A DNA stretch of 64,000 nt from Streptococcus thermophilus (GCA_900618065.1 UYIL01000003.1:2108001-2172000); one strand, 5' to 3'. Counted from the stretch's first letter, positions 44,804-59,336 are shown. Numbers and translations are program-made. The notes: a model not told the origin generated them from the sequence alone.

Positions 44804-47359
44804 CTACTCGGCGATGGCGTCGAGCGGCGGTGTTTTCGCCGCCCGCTGCGCCGGCCACAACGCCGCCACCACACCGACAACGACGGAGCCGGCCAGCATA
44901 ATAGCGAGCATCGTCCACGGGTAGGCGATGTTCTCCAGGCCTTGATCTGCGAGCACGGTGAGGAATGCCCAGCCCAGCGCGAGGCCTGTGATGATGCCCA
45001 CGATGGCGCCGAAGACCGCGATCTGCACCGATTCGAGAATGATCATGATGCGCACTTGACGCCTTTGCGTTCCGACGGCCCGGAGCATGCCGATCTCTTG
45101 CCGTCGTTCGATCACCGACAACGTGAGGGTGTTGATGATGCCCAAGATCGCAATCACCACCGCGAGCGACAGCAGCGCGTAGAGGATGTAGAGCATCTGG
45201 TTGATCATCTGCTTGGCCTCACCGCCGACCTCCTCGGGCGAGCGGACTTGCACGACGATGTCTTCCTTGACCGCCTTCTCGAGGTTCGCACGCAAGGTGT
45301 CCTCGTCGACACTGCCGTCGCCGTTGGCGCCGACCATGAGGACGTTGAGTGTCTCTTCCGGCAACAGCTCGGCTGCAGTTTCTTCAGCGACCACCCAGGT
45401 CTCAAGGAAGTTGGACTCGCCGAATAGCCCCTTCACTTCAACCGTTGCCGGTGGAACAGGCACGCCTGGTGCTGCGACCTCGACGGTGTCGCCGACGCCG
45501 ATCCCCTTCTCCTGTGCCAGAGTTTCCGGCAAGATGACACCGCCGCCGGTGAGGTCGGATGTGCCCTCAACCATGTCCAGGGCCATGAGTTTGCCCGGGT
45601 CTCCGCTGATCACGTCGGTCACGCCGGCGTCACCAAATTGGTAGCCGAACTCTTCGTTCACCGTGAGCTGGGTTTGGGAGTAGGTGACTACTTCACCCAC
45701 ACCGTCGACACTCTCGACCTTTTCGGGCAGGTCTTGCGGGACGGGGAACGCGCCCATTTGGGGGCCGTACATGACCATGTCTGCACTGACTTCGTTTTCG
45801 AGGATGTCATCGACCGAGCGCTGCATTGTCGCCCCGAGCATGCCGATCACGGTCACCAACGCCACGCCAAGCAGAAGCGCGAATGCCGTCGCGGAGGCTC
45901 GCCGCGGGTTGCGGCGCGAGTTCGTCGCCGCCAGCGAGCCCACTGCGCCGAATGGGGCGCCAATGGCGCGGCCGAAGACGGGAACGACCGGCAGGGACAA
46001 CGCTGGCCCCGCCAAGAACAGCCCGATGATCACGCAGACCGCGGCGACTCCCACGAGACCTGCACGCTGCCCTGTCGAGCCGTCCTCCCACAGCACTCCC
46101 CAGGCGGCAAAGGCTGCACCGGCGATAAGTAGCACCGCACCGATGATGGTGCGCACCTTGAGCGGCTGCGGCGCGGCCGATTCCGACGACCGCATCGCCT
46201 CGACCGGTTCGACCTGGCCCGCACGCTGCGCCGGCGCCCAGGCCGACAGGACAGTCACGATGGTGCCAATGACGATCGGCACCGCCACAGCATCCACCGA
46301 CAAACCCCAACCAGCTCCGGGCAGCTCCATCCCCTGGGTTTCCATCAAGGCGCGAATCGCGGCGACCATGCCCATACCGGCGATCACACCGAGTGCGGAT
46401 CCAATGAACCCGACGATGAGCGCCTCCGCCACCACCGAGCGGGTGATCTGCCCCTTCGAAGCGCCGAGCGCGCGCAACAGCGCGAATTCCTTCGTGCGCT
46501 GCGCAACGATCATGGAGAAGGTGTTGGCGATGAGGAAGGTGCCCACCAGCAAACCGACCAGGCCAAAGGCAATCAGAAAGTATGAAATGAAGGACAGGGC
46601 GTTGCGGATCTCTTCGGAGGTCTCGTCGGCAAGCACTTGCCCTTCTTTGACTTCGTAGTCCGGGTACTGCTCCCGCAGGTGCGCGACGAGCTCCGGTGCG
46701 TCCACACCGTCCGCGGCTGCGACGGAAAGACCTGGGAGAGTGTCTTGTGAGGCCGACATGTCGCGGTAGGCCGGCTCATTCACCAGCAAGCTTAACGACG
46801 CCCCCTGGTCCAGCTCATCCGTGTACATGCCCGTCACCGTCATCGTGTGGCGGGCTTGCGGATCGACAACGATGATCTCGTCGCCGACGTTGATGTTGTA
46901 GCGGTCCGCCCCCTTCTCGTTCACGACAGCCTCACCGACTTCAGCCGGCGCGGGCCCCTCGGTGATGTCGTAGGACTCCCCTACCGCTTCTTCCGGCGGG
47001 TAGTACACCGAGACGGTAGATATGCCCGCTCCGGTCTGGTACGCCGTGCCGTTGGCATCAGCAATGACAACGGCTTTATTCGCGCTGATGTTGACCCGGG
47101 AGGTCTTTGGGTCAGCGGTAATGTCGTCGTACAGCTGCGCAGGGAGCGACGGTGCGTTCTCTCCCGGCTGGACCACTGCGTCGCTATCGGCGTAAGCGCT
47201 TGCCACAGCCGAATCGAACGTCTTCTCCAGCATGTTGGTGAACATTAGGGAGCCGGAAATGAACGCCGTGCCCAGCACGACTGCAAGCACAGTCAGCGCG
47301 AGCCGGAGCTTGTGCGCCGCGATGTTACGCAGCGACACTTTCGTCATAGCGGAAGACAT
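44804..47359 (-). CDS. FtsX/MacB-type ABC transporter permease
   Basis: 851 residues: N-terminal helix, extracytoplasmic MacB-like domain, three helices with the first FtsX domain (about 265-400), two further helices, a second periplasmic domain and a C-terminal FtsX domain ('RRQEIGMLRAVGTQRRQVR'). The double-FtsX layout is typical of actinobacterial lipoprotein or peptide exporters. Five bases after the ATPase stop, so the two form one transporter. The substrate is unknown. Confidence 0.9.
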   Translation of the reverse strand: MSSAMTKVSLRNIAAHKLRLALTVLAVVLGTAFISGSLMFTNMLEKTFDSAVASAYADSDAVVQPGENAPSLPAQLYDDITADPKTSRVNISANKAVVIADANGTAYQTGAGISTVSVYYPPEEAVGESYDITEGPAPAEVGEAVVNEKGADRYNINVGDEIIVVDPQARHTMTVTGMYTDELDQGASLSLLVNEPAYRDMSASQDTLPGLSVAAADGVDAPELVAHLREQYPDYEVKEGQVLADETSEEIRNALSFISYFLIAFGLVGLLVGTFLIANTFSMIVAQRTKEFALLRALGASKGQITRSVVAEALIVGFIGSALGVIAGMGMVAAIRALMETQGMELPGAGWGLSVDAVAVPIVIGTIVTVLSAWAPAQRAGQVEPVEAMRSSESAAPQPLKVRTIIGAVLLIAGAAFAAWGVLWEDGSTGQRAGLVGVAAVCVIIGLFLAGPALSLPVVPVFGRAIGAPFGAVGSLAATNSRRNPRRASATAFALLLGVALVTVIGMLGATMQRSVDDILENEVSADMVMYGPQMGAFPVPQDLPEKVESVDGVGEVVTYSQTQLTVNEEFGYQFGDAGVTDVISGDPGKLMALDMVEGTSDLTGGGVILPETLAQEKGIGVGDTVEVAAPGVPVPPATVEVKGLFGESNFLETWVVAEETAAELLPEETLNVLMVGANGDGSVDEDTLRANLEKAVKEDIVVQVRSPEEVGGEAKQMINQMLYILYALLSLAVVIAILGIINTLTLSVIERRQEIGMLRAVGTQRRQVRIMIILESVQIAVFGAIVGIITGLALGWAFLTVLADQGLENIAYPWTMLAIMLAGSVVVGVVAALWPAQRAAKTPPLDAIAE

Positions 47360-47364
47360 CGTGG

Positions 47365-48153
47365 CTAGTTCTCGATTCCGGACATCGTGGAAAGGATGTC
47401 CTCCATCGTGGGATTGCGCAGCTCATCGACAATCCGGCCGTCGGCAAGGAAAACAACGCGGTCGGCGTAAGAAGCCGCGCGGGCGTCGTGCGTGACGATG
47501 ACCACCGTCTGCTCATCGTTGTCTACAGCCGTGCGCAGGATCTCCAGCACCTCCCTCGAGGAGTTCGAGTCGAGGTTGCCAGTCGGCTCATCGCCGAAAA
47601 TGATCTCCGGCCGGCTCACTAGCGCGCGGGCGCAGGCGACGCGCTGCTGCTGACCACCGGACAGCTCGCTCGGACGATGACTCAGGCGCTTACTCAGACC
47701 GAGGCGCCGCGTGATCTCGTCGAACCAGGCCTGATCGACGTTGCCACCGGCAATATTGGTCGGCAGCGTGATGTTTTCCGCCGCCGTCAGAGTCGGCACA
47801 AGGTTGAAGGACTGGAAGATGAAGCCGAGTCGATCACGTCGCAGCGCGGTGATCTGCTTGTCGTTGAGGGTGGACAGGTCCGTGTCACCGATGAAGGCGG
47901 AGCCGCTGGTGAAAGAATCCAGGCCAGCCATCGTGTGCATCAGGGTGGACTTGCCGCTTCCCGACGGCCCCATGATGGCCGTGAACTCATTACGACCAAA
48001 ATCGACATCAATGCCGTCCAGGGCGACGACCTGCGTGTCGCCGGAGCCGTACGTTTTGCGGAGCGCTACAGCGCGGGCCGCTGCTGCAGGAGCTTGACGC
48101 GTATCGACGGCATCACGCACACTCTCCCCCTCATTCAACGCGTGCTTACTCAT
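47365..48153 (-). CDS. ABC exporter ATP-binding protein (MacB/LolD type)
   Basis: 262 residues. Walker A 'GPSGSGKS', Q-loop 'FIFQSFNLVPTL', signature 'LSGGQQQRVACARA' and Walker B 'IIFGDEPTGNLD', with the 'FNL' and 'EPTGNLD' wording of the LolD/MacB group. ATG at 48153 has GAGGAGG upstream. Drives the FtsX-type permease encoded next. Confidence 0.93.
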   Translation of the reverse strand: MSKHALNEGESVRDAVDTRQAPAAAARAVALRKTYGSGDTQVVALDGIDVDFGRNEFTAIMGPSGSGKSTLMHTMAGLDSFTSGSAFIGDTDLSTLNDKQITALRRDRLGFIFQSFNLVPTLTAAENITLPTNIAGGNVDQAWFDEITRRLGLSKRLSHRPSELSGGQQQRVACARALVSRPEIIFGDEPTGNLDSNSSREVLEILRTAVDNDEQTVVIVTHDARAASYADRVVFLADGRIVDELRNPTMEDILSTMSGIEN

Positions 48154-48245
48154 GGCTAGAGCCTCCTCACTCGTTCCGGCACCCGACACTGCGAGTTGAA
48201 TCGGTCACATCCTACAGTTTCCTTTGGATGGGCGAAAGACTCATA

Positions 48246-48280
48246 AGGGCGCAGCATCGCTCGCTGTGATGCTGCGCCCT
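48246..48280 (-). terminator. Terminator after the small secreted protein gene
   Basis: Perfect 13-pair stem 'AGGGCGCAGCATC' / 'GATGCTGCGCCCT', 20 bases beyond the stop. Confidence 0.75.
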
Positions 48281-48299
48281 CCGTCGAAGTAACCCGGTA

Positions 48300-48638
48300 C
48301 TAGCGCCCGATTCCGGCAGCGAGTTCGTTGTTCCGCTTGTTCCAGTAGCGAAGATATTCAATCAACAGGAAGACGAGCGGAACCGAAGCTGCGGCAGAGA
48401 TCCACCTGACGATGCTGAACGGAAAATCCGAGGACAGGTCGTTGGTGATCCAGCGTGCGCCTTCGGCCCATGCGGAGGACTCTTCGGCCCATGAGCGTGT
48501 GTTATTTGCGGTAGTGTCTGCTTGCGCTGCTACTACGGCATCGGGTTGTGCCGGGGTGGTGTGTGCGTGTGCTGGGAGTGCGGCTCCGGCGGTGAGAATA
48601 GCTGCCATCCCGGTAGCTGCGAGTGTGGTACGACCCAT
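48300..48638 (-). CDS. Small exported protein with C-terminal anchor
   Basis: 112 residues. Sec signal peptide with cleavage after 'LPAHA', a Trp-containing acidic middle ('WAEESSAWAEGARWITNDL'), one transmembrane helix ('AAASVPLVFLLIEYLRYW') and a short cytoplasmic tail. I do not recognise the family. 'AGGGG' before ATG at 48638 decides the start over one seven codons earlier. Monocistronic, between the ABC exporter and the rRNA operon. Confidence 0.65.
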   Translation of the reverse strand: MGRTTLAATGMAAILTAGAALPAHAHTTPAQPDAVVAAQADTTANNTRSWAEESSAWAEGARWITNDLSSDFPFSIVRWISAAASVPLVFLLIEYLRYWNKRNNELAAGIGR

Positions 48639-48736
48639 GATGTTTCCCCTTTTTTTCACGGTTATGTGGTTCTATCTGTGAAGTCTTCGGGGGAGGAGGA
48701 ATCGTTACAACCAGCGTGCTTTTAGCGGACGCGGTG

Positions 48737-48778
48737 AACCCCCGAGGTGGCGCTGTGTGGCGCCGATCCTCGGGGGTT
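48737..48778. terminator. Hairpin terminator of the rRNA operon
   Basis: Stem 'AACCCCCGAGG' / 'CCTCGGGGGTT' with an inner hairpin 'GGCGC...GCGCC', 31 bases past 5S rRNA. The T-tail is weak on the minus strand. Confidence 0.65.
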
Positions 48779-48808
48779 GTTTGTGTCTGTATTGAGTTGT
48801 TTAAGTTT

Positions 48809-48928
48809 AGGTCGGCGGTAACTTACTCTCCCACACCCTCCCGGGTGCAGTACCATCAGCGCGGGTGGGCTTAGCTTCCGGGTTCGGAATGGGACCGGGC
48901 GTTTCCCCACCGCTATCAACCACCGACA
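48809..48928 (-). rRNA. rrf: 5S ribosomal RNA
   Basis: About 120 nt. The minus strand reads 'GTCGGTGGT...' pairing with '...ACCGCCGAC' at the other end, with internal 'CCCATTCCGAACCCGGAAGC'. Ends are approximate. Confidence 0.93.
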
Positions 48929-49048
48929 CATCTTTGGGGTGTGTGTCATGGTGACCACCACACTTTTGTGTGTTGTGTGGTGTGGTCGGTTGTTTAGTTA
49001 TCTGTATCTGTGGCACACACGCAGGTGTGTGTGGTGCGTCAGATACTG

Positions 49049-49065
49049 CATAGTGGACGCGAACA
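49049..49065. repeat. Downstream arm of the pre-23S processing stem
   Basis: 'CATAGTGGACGCGAACA' is complementary, except for two positions, to 52329-52345 on the other side of 23S rRNA. In the transcript the two would pair and bring the 23S ends together for RNase III-type processing. Confidence 0.55.
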
Positions 49066-49111
49066 ATGCGCAATTGTTTGTGTTGTTTGTTTGTGCACGG
49101 TGTTTTGTTTT

Positions 49112-52192
<3,081 letters not shown>

Positions 52193-52328
52193 AACAACAG
52201 TCAGACGTGTGCCCGGATACACAAACACATACTCACAATCACAAAAAATACTCACACCAAACCAGAACAAGAACAATCATCCTCGCCCCAACTCGATGAG
52301 AAATACACTTCTCTTCAAAGAAGAAAGA

Positions 52329-52345
52329 TGCTCGCGTCCACTATA
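52329..52345. repeat. Upstream arm of the pre-23S processing stem
   Basis: 'TGCTCGCGTCCACTATA' on the plus strand; the transcribed minus strand pairs with 49049-49065. Confidence 0.55.
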
Positions 52346-52358
52346 CAGTTCTCACACA
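52339..52358 (-). promoter_or_regulatory. Leader/spacer repeat, spacer copy
   Basis: Minus strand 'TGTGTGAGAACTGTATAGTG', nearly identical to the leader copy at 54567-54586. Such GAGAACT motifs in actinobacterial rRNA leaders and spacers are candidates for antitermination or processing. Confidence 0.45.
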
Positions 52359-52702
52359 CCACACCCAGAGAACACAAACACCACCACAGGCAGTATCTGC
52401 AACCATCTGAGCCACAAGGACAACCACCCACACACAAGTGTGCGGGCACCATGTGCTGCCCCAGACACCCAACAGCGCACCAATGCTTCTGACAAAACCG
52501 GTTGATTGCTTCACACGTGCGGCACACCCACACCATGAATCATGTGTTTCTCCTGGAGGCATCCCCGCCCCCCGGGTGCGTGTCCACCTGGAAATTTTCC
52601 AATACATACGGGTCTGCAGCACCACAGGCGGATACTCAACAGCCCAACTAGCACCACAACTGCAACTGCAGCTGTTCACCATGCCAGCCAATAAATAATG
52701 CT

Positions 52703-54228
<1,526 letters not shown>

Positions 54229-54566
54229 CAGTTTCAACAAAACACAGTGAAACAGGCCGTGAAAAGCCCAAAACCCAACCAAAACAAAACCACCCACACA
54301 CCAACACACAAAAGCGCCAGTGTGCGGACTGGCAATCCTAAAATTACCGAACAAACCAAAAAAGGCTCATCCACATGTTGCTCCTCATCCCTGACGGGGA
54401 AAAAAGAAAAAGCAACAAAAAACATTCCAATCAGCCACATACGACCAACCAGCACAGTGACACCCCATCAAAATTAGGTTCAGGCACCACCGACCAGCAC
54501 ACACCACACACAAAAACATGCAGGCATCACAAAGGCCGCACACAACCAACCAAAAAAACATTGGCA

Positions 54567-54586
54567 CACTATCGAGTTCTCACACA
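54567..54586 (-). promoter_or_regulatory. Leader/spacer repeat, leader copy
   Basis: Minus strand 'TGTGTGAGAACTCGATAGTG', 18 of 20 identical to the copy in the 16S-23S spacer. Confidence 0.45.
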
Positions 54587-54689
54587 ACACACGCACACCC
54601 AAACACACCCGAAACAAACCGGACCTGCTCGAAGTAGCCTGAACGACCCTACAAACACACCCACACACAAAGCAAACCAAAACCCGGTG

Positions 54690-54718
54690 CAGATAACATC
54701 TGTCAGAATCTCCGCCAA
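54690..54718 (-). promoter_or_regulatory. Putative rRNA promoter
   Basis: Minus-strand -35 'TTGGCG' (54713-54718) and -10 'TATCTG' (54690-54695) spaced by 17 bases, about 460 bases upstream of 16S. Further promoters may exist in the leader. Confidence 0.5.
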
Positions 54719-54865
54719 CGATTGTTTTCCTACCGCCATCTCACCAAACCACACAGTCCGGCGGGGCGTTGTCGGTCACGCTGACTCACATAAAGCTACA
54801 CACCAACCACCAACAACACAAACCCCCAGCACAACAAAGGTTTTCACGTGCCGTCGATAAGCGTT

Positions 54866-56122
54866 CTACACGCTGATTCGCTGCACGTTGGCACCGAGCG
54901 CATTGAGACTTTCAACGAAGTAGGGATAACCGCGGTCGATGTGCTCGACATCGTGCACGACAGTTTCGCCATCAGCCACAAGACCAGCCAGAACAAGGCC
55001 GGCACCGGCACGAATGTCAGACGACCACACATCCGTGGAGGAGAGCTTGTTTACGCCGCGCAAGACCACATGGTGGCCGTCGACGGTGGCATCGGCACCG
55101 AGGCGGAGCATCTCGTCGACAAAACGGAAGCGGGATTCGAAAACGTTCTCGGTGATCACAGACGTGCCGTCGGCAATAGCGCTCAGCCCGATGGCCATAG
55201 GCTGGAGGTCAGTCGGGAATCCCGGGAACGGCAGCGTCTGGTAGTCGACAGCCTGGGGGCGGCGGTTCATCCGGATGCGGAAACCTTGGTCGTAGGTCTC
55301 CACGTCAGCCCCGGCAGTACGCAGCTTGGACAGCGCCAGGTGGAGATGGCGCGGGGCGATACCCCCAACGGTCACATCGCCCTGGGTCATCGCAGCCGCA
55401 TACGCCCAGGTGCCAGCGACAATACGGTCACCGACAACCGTGTGCTCGGTCGGGCGCAGCGAGTCCACACCGTCAATGGTGATTGTTGACGTACCAGCAC
55501 CCCGGATCCGTGCACCCATCGCATTGAGCATCTCGCAAAGGTCCACGATCTCGGGCTCGCGGGCGGCGTTGTCCAAGGTCGTCTGCCCTTCCGCAAGAAC
55601 AGAGGCAGTGAGAATATTCTCCGTCGCACCCACCGACGGAAAGTCCAGGCTGATCTTGGCCCCGCGTAGATGATCGGCGCGAGCCACGACAGCGCCGTGC
55701 TCAATGTGCGTCGTCGCACCGAGCTTCTCCAAGCCGGATTGGTGCATGTCCAAAGGACGGGAACCGATTGCGTCACCACCAGGCAGGGCGACAACAGCTT
55801 CCCCGCAACGGGCAGTAAGCGGGCCAAGCACTGCTACCGACGCACGGAACTGTCGCACCGCTTCAAAGTCGGCGCGGGAGGAAATATAGGCCGGCGAATG
55901 GATGCGCACGACAGTGCGGTCGATCTCCACTTCGCAGCCCAACCCCTCGAGGACCTTCTTCATCAACGGGACATCGAGAATCTCGGGGCAATTGTGCAGG
56001 GTCGTCGTACCCTCCACGAGCAGAGCCGCAGCCATGAGTTTAAGCACGCTGTTTTTCGCGCCCTCAACTCGTACCGAACCCTGCAGACGAGTTCCACCTT
56101 GGACCAGAAATCGCTGTTTCAC
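54866..56122 (-). CDS. murA: UDP-GlcNAc enolpyruvyl transferase, Asp117 type
   Basis: First committed step of peptidoglycan synthesis. 418 residues from the GTG at 56122 ('[19 protein letters not shown]'), matching the usual length. The loop that carries the fosfomycin-target Cys in most bacteria reads '[13 protein letters not shown]' here, with Asp at residue 117 as in Mycobacterium tuberculosis. The enzyme stays active with Asp but does not react with fosfomycin, so intrinsic resistance is expected. Directly upstream of the rRNA operon on the same strand. Confidence 0.96.
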   Translation of the reverse strand: MKQRFLVQGGTRLQGSVRVEGAKNSVLKLMAAALLVEGTTTLHNCPEILDVPLMKKVLEGLGCEVEIDRTVVRIHSPAYISSRADFEAVRQFRASVAVLGPLTARCGEAVVALPGGDAIGSRPLDMHQSGLEKLGATTHIEHGAVVARADHLRGAKISLDFPSVGATENILTASVLAEGQTTLDNAAREPEIVDLCEMLNAMGARIRGAGTSTITIDGVDSLRPTEHTVVGDRIVAGTWAYAAAMTQGDVTVGGIAPRHLHLALSKLRTAGADVETYDQGFRIRMNRRPQAVDYQTLPFPGFPTDLQPMAIGLSAIADGTSVITENVFESRFRFVDEMLRLGADATVDGHHVVLRGVNKLSSTDVWSSDIRAGAGLVLAGLVADGETVVHDVEHIDRGYPYFVESLNALGANVQRISV

Positions 56123-56144
56123 GGATCCCAGGGTAGTGAAAGTT

Positions 56145-56987
56145 TTAGGGCAGTGCCCCAATGCGGCGTGCGGCGTTCACAGCCTCATAGCGCGTGTGGG
56201 CTCCGAGCTTGCGCATTACGCTGCGGAGGTAGGACTTCACAGTCTCTGCCCCGATACCCATTTCCTCAGCCGCCTCGACGTTCGTGTGCCCGAGTGCGAC
56301 ACAGGACAGCACGTCCAGCTCACGGGCAGAAAGCTTCGTGGCCTGCTTGACGCGCACCGGGGAAACCATCTGGTCACACAGCTGTTCCAGCTCTTTGCGG
56401 ACCGGACCTTCCTCCACGCGGTTAGCCAACATGCGCAGCTTGGAGTGAGTGGCGCGCACCTGCTCCCACTCTGCGCCGTTCATCACACGACCGGTTTTAG
56501 CGGCAGCGGTTTTGCCGCCCTCAACTCGCCGTAAAGCGGAATTGACCGCGAGGTCTTGCTCGAGCGTGCGCGCCGTCATCGTGACTTCCTCAATGACTTT
56601 CTCACCCAACCGCACCGGCGAATGCACGCCGACATAGAGCACGCCGCGGATCTCGCGCTGCACGATGACGGGCACAGCGACCACTGAGTGCAATCCTTCG
56701 TCCTGAATCGCTGGGTCGTGCTCGTGGGAGATCACGTTCGCGCGGGTGTAGTCGGACACGCCTACGGCGCGACGAGTAGCAACTACGCGGCCGCCGACAC
56801 CCTGACTCGGCTCGAGGACGAGGTTGTGCAGCGCAGTCGTGCGCAGCCCGACCCACTGGGTGATCTGGAGCCGGTTGTCTGCGAGTAGCGTGCCGTACAT
56901 GGCCACCGGGATTCCGGTCGCGGTTTTCAGGGACGTCAGCGAGGCACGGATTGCGTCGTCATCATCCTTGACCCGGTGCGGATCCAT
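56145..56987 (-). CDS. ramA: LuxR-type regulator RamA
   Basis: Global regulator of acetate and other carbon metabolism in corynebacteria. 280 residues: N-terminal GAF-like sensor domain (about 10-155) and C-terminal LuxR helix-turn-helix ('[20 protein letters not shown]', then '[20 protein letters not shown]'). Identity as RamA rests on this architecture and on its place before cysK-cysE, as in C. glutamicum. 'AAGGAG' precedes the ATG. RamA activates acetate genes and represses itself in C. glutamicum. Confidence 0.88.
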   Translation of the reverse strand: MDPHRVKDDDDAIRASLTSLKTATGIPVAMYGTLLADNRLQITQWVGLRTTALHNLVLEPSQGVGGRVVATRRAVGVSDYTRANVISHEHDPAIQDEGLHSVVAVPVIVQREIRGVLYVGVHSPVRLGEKVIEEVTMTARTLEQDLAVNSALRRVEGGKTAAAKTGRVMNGAEWEQVRATHSKLRMLANRVEEGPVRKELEQLCDQMVSPVRVKQATKLSARELDVLSCVALGHTNVEAAEEMGIGAETVKSYLRSVMRKLGAHTRYEAVNAARRIGALP

Positions 56988-57071
56988 TCATTCTCCTTCA
57001 TCAGAGCGCCCCCAGTTCAGGTGATCCCCCCGGCGCAGGGCGACATCTGGTTCGGCGTGCGGATTGGGTCC

Positions 57072-57100
57072 ATAATAACCCGGTTTCGGGGGTATCCAAA
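57072..57100 (-). promoter_or_regulatory. Putative ramA promoter
   Basis: Minus-strand 'TTTGGA' (57095-57100) and 'TATTAT' (57072-57077) with 17-base spacing, giving a leader of about 75 bases. The 'CCCCCGAAA' between them resembles the C-rich runs bound by RamA. Confidence 0.5.
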
Positions 57101-57246
57101 TTGCGACCTCTTCCTCACAGCACGGCGGAGACAACCGCATTGACATGTCCGAATGCTTCATCCGGCCCCCGAAGCTTCCTCACCCCTCCCCCGAGTGGGT
57201 GCCCCCACGCACGTCACCGCGACAAAACAGGTCGGTTCAAGAAAGT

Positions 57247-57262
57247 TATACCGAGCGGTCTA
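57247..57262. promoter_or_regulatory. McbR-type operator upstream of cysK
   Basis: 'TATACCGAGCGGTCTA' fits the McbR consensus TAGAC-N6-GTCTA with one mismatch. McbR represses sulfur-assimilation genes in C. glutamicum and is released by S-adenosylhomocysteine. It lies just upstream of the likely cysK -10 ('TACGAT', 57282-57287). Confidence 0.6.
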
Positions 57263-57363
57263 GATTTTTACGCGAATTGATGTACGATCGGTTTTCGCGA
57301 GCGGAGCACCCGCGCTACCGCCGAGACAAAGACACATGCGACCAACGCAAGGAGCGTTACCTC

Positions 57364-58308
57364 ATGGCGAACATTCACAACAACATCCTGGACATCATCG
57401 GCGGCACCCCGCTGGTCCAGCTGAACGGCATCACCAAGGACACCGACGCCGCCAACGCACGCGTGCTGGGCAAGCTGGAGTTCTACAACCCGGCCAACTC
57501 CGTCAAGGACCGCATCGGCCGCGCCATCATCGACGCAGCGGAGGCTTCCGGCGAGCTCAAGCCCGGCGGCACCATCGTCGAGGCCACCTCCGGTAACACC
57601 GGTATCGCCCTGGCGCTTGTCGGCGCAGCCCGAGGTTACAAAGTCATCCTGACCATGCCGGAGACCATGTCCGTCGAGCGTCGCGTTGTGCTGCGCGCGT
57701 ACGGTGCGCAGATCGAGCTGACCCCGGGCTCGGCCGGCATGAAGGGCGCCGTGGAGAAGGCCAACGAGATTGTCGAGCAGACCGACAACGCCATCCTTGC
57801 CCGCCAGTTCGAAAACGAAGCCAACCCGAAGGTGCACTACGAGACCACCGGCCCAGAGCTGTGGAACGACACTGACGGCGAGATCGACATCCTCGTCGCA
57901 GGCGTGGGCACCGGCGGCACCATTTCCGGTGCCGGCAAGTACCTCAAGGAGAAAAACCCGGACATCAAGCTCGTCGCTGTCGAGCCGTCCGCGTCCCCGC
58001 TGCTGTCCGAGGGCACCGCTGGCCCGCACAAGATCCAGGGCATGGGCGCGAACTTCGTCCCGGGCACTCTTGACCGCGAGATCATCGACGAAGTGATCAC
58101 CGTCTCCAACGAGGACGCCGTGGCCACTTCCCGCGAGCTCGCAGCCAAGGACGGCATCCTGGGCGGCATCTCCACCGGCGCCAACATCAAGGCTGCCCTC
58201 GAGGTCGCGTCCCGCCCGGAGAACGCCGGCAAGACCATCGCTACCATCGTCTGCGACTTCGGTGAGCGCTACATCTCCACCATCCTGTACGAAGACATCC
58301 GCGACTAG
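57364..58308 (+). CDS. cysK: Cysteine synthase (O-acetylserine sulfhydrylase)
   Basis: PLP enzyme of 314 residues that makes cysteine from O-acetylserine and sulfide. PLP lysine K48 in 'NPANSVKDR', substrate loop 'TSGNTG' and phosphate loop 'GVGTGGTISG' are present. ATG at 57364 follows 'AAGGAGCG'; the open frame extends further upstream but only through the promoter region. Paired with cysE 96 bp downstream, which makes its substrate. Confidence 0.97.
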   Translation: MANIHNNILDIIGGTPLVQLNGITKDTDAANARVLGKLEFYNPANSVKDRIGRAIIDAAEASGELKPGGTIVEATSGNTGIALALVGAARGYKVILTMPETMSVERRVVLRAYGAQIELTPGSAGMKGAVEKANEIVEQTDNAILARQFENEANPKVHYETTGPELWNDTDGEIDILVAGVGTGGTISGAGKYLKEKNPDIKLVAVEPSASPLLSEGTAGPHKIQGMGANFVPGTLDREIIDEVITVSNEDAVATSRELAAKDGILGGISTGANIKAALEVASRPENAGKTIATIVCDFGERYISTILYEDIRD

Positions 58309-58404
58309 TTCGCTTTTCCGCTTTTCGACGCCCCCCGCGCGCCCTGAATCTAAACCCCCAGGGCCTCGGGGGCGCTCCTATTCGCGCTGCTAGACTCTGG
58401 CGAC

Positions 58405-58995
58405 ATGTTCAAGGTGATCAGCACAATCCGTGAGGACCTAGAAAACGCTCGGCAGCATGACCCCGCCGCCCGCGGCGACGTGGAGAACGCGATCGTCTAC
58501 TCGGGCCTCCACGCCATTTGGTCGCACCGGATCAGCCACAAACTGTGGGTAAACGGCCACAAGGGGCCTGCGCGTGTGCTGGCGCAGTTCACCCGCTTCC
58601 TCACCGGTGTAGAGATCCACCCCGGCGCCACGATCGGCCGGCGCTTCTTCATCGACCACGGCATGGGCATCGTGATCGGCGAAACCGCAGAAATCGGCGA
58701 CGGTGTCATGCTCTACCACGGTGTCACCTTGGGCGGGCAGGTACTCACGCAGACCAAGCGCCACCCCACCATCGGCGACAACGTCACCATCGGTGCGGGC
58801 GCGAAGGTACTGGGCCCGATCACGATTGGCGAGGGCTCCGCTGTCGGCGCCAACGCTGTGGTGACAAAAGACGTCCCAGCGAACTGCATCGCCATCGGCA
58901 TCCCCGCCAAATGCCGCCCGCGCATGCAAGACGAGCGTAAGCACTTGGTGGACCCGGACGCCTACGTGGCGAACGACTCGAACTACGTGATCTAG
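58405..58995 (+). CDS. cysE: Serine O-acetyltransferase
   Basis: Left-handed beta-helix acetyltransferase of 196 residues. Hexapeptide repeats run from about residue 70 to 160 ('[19 protein letters not shown]', '[15 protein letters not shown]'), with the catalytic His in 'IDHGMG'. It lacks the long N-terminal domain of enteric CysE, as usual in actinobacteria. Acts just before CysK; the product of SerB is its substrate. Confidence 0.95.
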   Translation: MFKVISTIREDLENARQHDPAARGDVENAIVYSGLHAIWSHRISHKLWVNGHKGPARVLAQFTRFLTGVEIHPGATIGRRFFIDHGMGIVIGETAEIGDGVMLYHGVTLGGQVLTQTKRHPTIGDNVTIGAGAKVLGPITIGEGSAVGANAVVTKDVPANCIAIGIPAKCRPRMQDERKHLVDPDAYVANDSNYVI

Positions 58996-59003
58996 CTAGA
59001 GTC

Positions 59004-59291
59004 TTAACGCGCGACGAGATCCGCGTAGTCAGGGTTCTTCGACAGGAAGTTCTCCACGGCGGAGCATGACGGCACGATCTGTTTGCCGGCGGCGCGTGTG
59101 TCGTCGAGAGCCTCTTTAATCAGCTTGCCGGACAGGCCTTGCCCGCGGAAAGCCGGGTCGATGACGGTGTGGTTGAAATCCCGCACGTCACCCGTTTCGT
59201 GGTAGTTGGCAAACCCTGCCTGCTGCCCGTCGACCTCGATGACGTAGCGGTGGCCAGCTTCGTTGTGCTCTACGGTGTAATTCTCGCTCAT
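59004..59291 (-). CDS. GNAT-like N-acetyltransferase (YjdJ/Gtn10 type)
   Basis: 95 residues, a minimal GNAT fold: 'GQQAGFANYHETGDVRDFNH' followed by the acetyl-CoA loop 'DPAFRGQGLSGKLI' and 'VPSCSAVENFLSKNPDY'. The C-terminal motif matches the small 'GNAT family/YjdJ' group of unknown substrate. Convergent with cysE (eight bases between the stops). Confidence 0.85.
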   Translation of the reverse strand: MSENYTVEHNEAGHRYVIEVDGQQAGFANYHETGDVRDFNHTVIDPAFRGQGLSGKLIKEALDDTRAAGKQIVPSCSAVENFLSKNPDYADLVAR

Positions 59292-59336
59292 ACGGGCAAG
59301 TGTACTCCCGCACGAACCTGGCCCCGGGCACGCGAA

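Larger units (their letters stand above)
54229..54865 (-). other. rRNA operon leader and promoter region
   Basis: About 640 bases between murA and 16S rRNA, with no gene. It contains A/C-rich stretches, the GAGAACT repeat and at least one plausible promoter. Open frames here read only low-complexity sequence. Confidence 0.75.
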
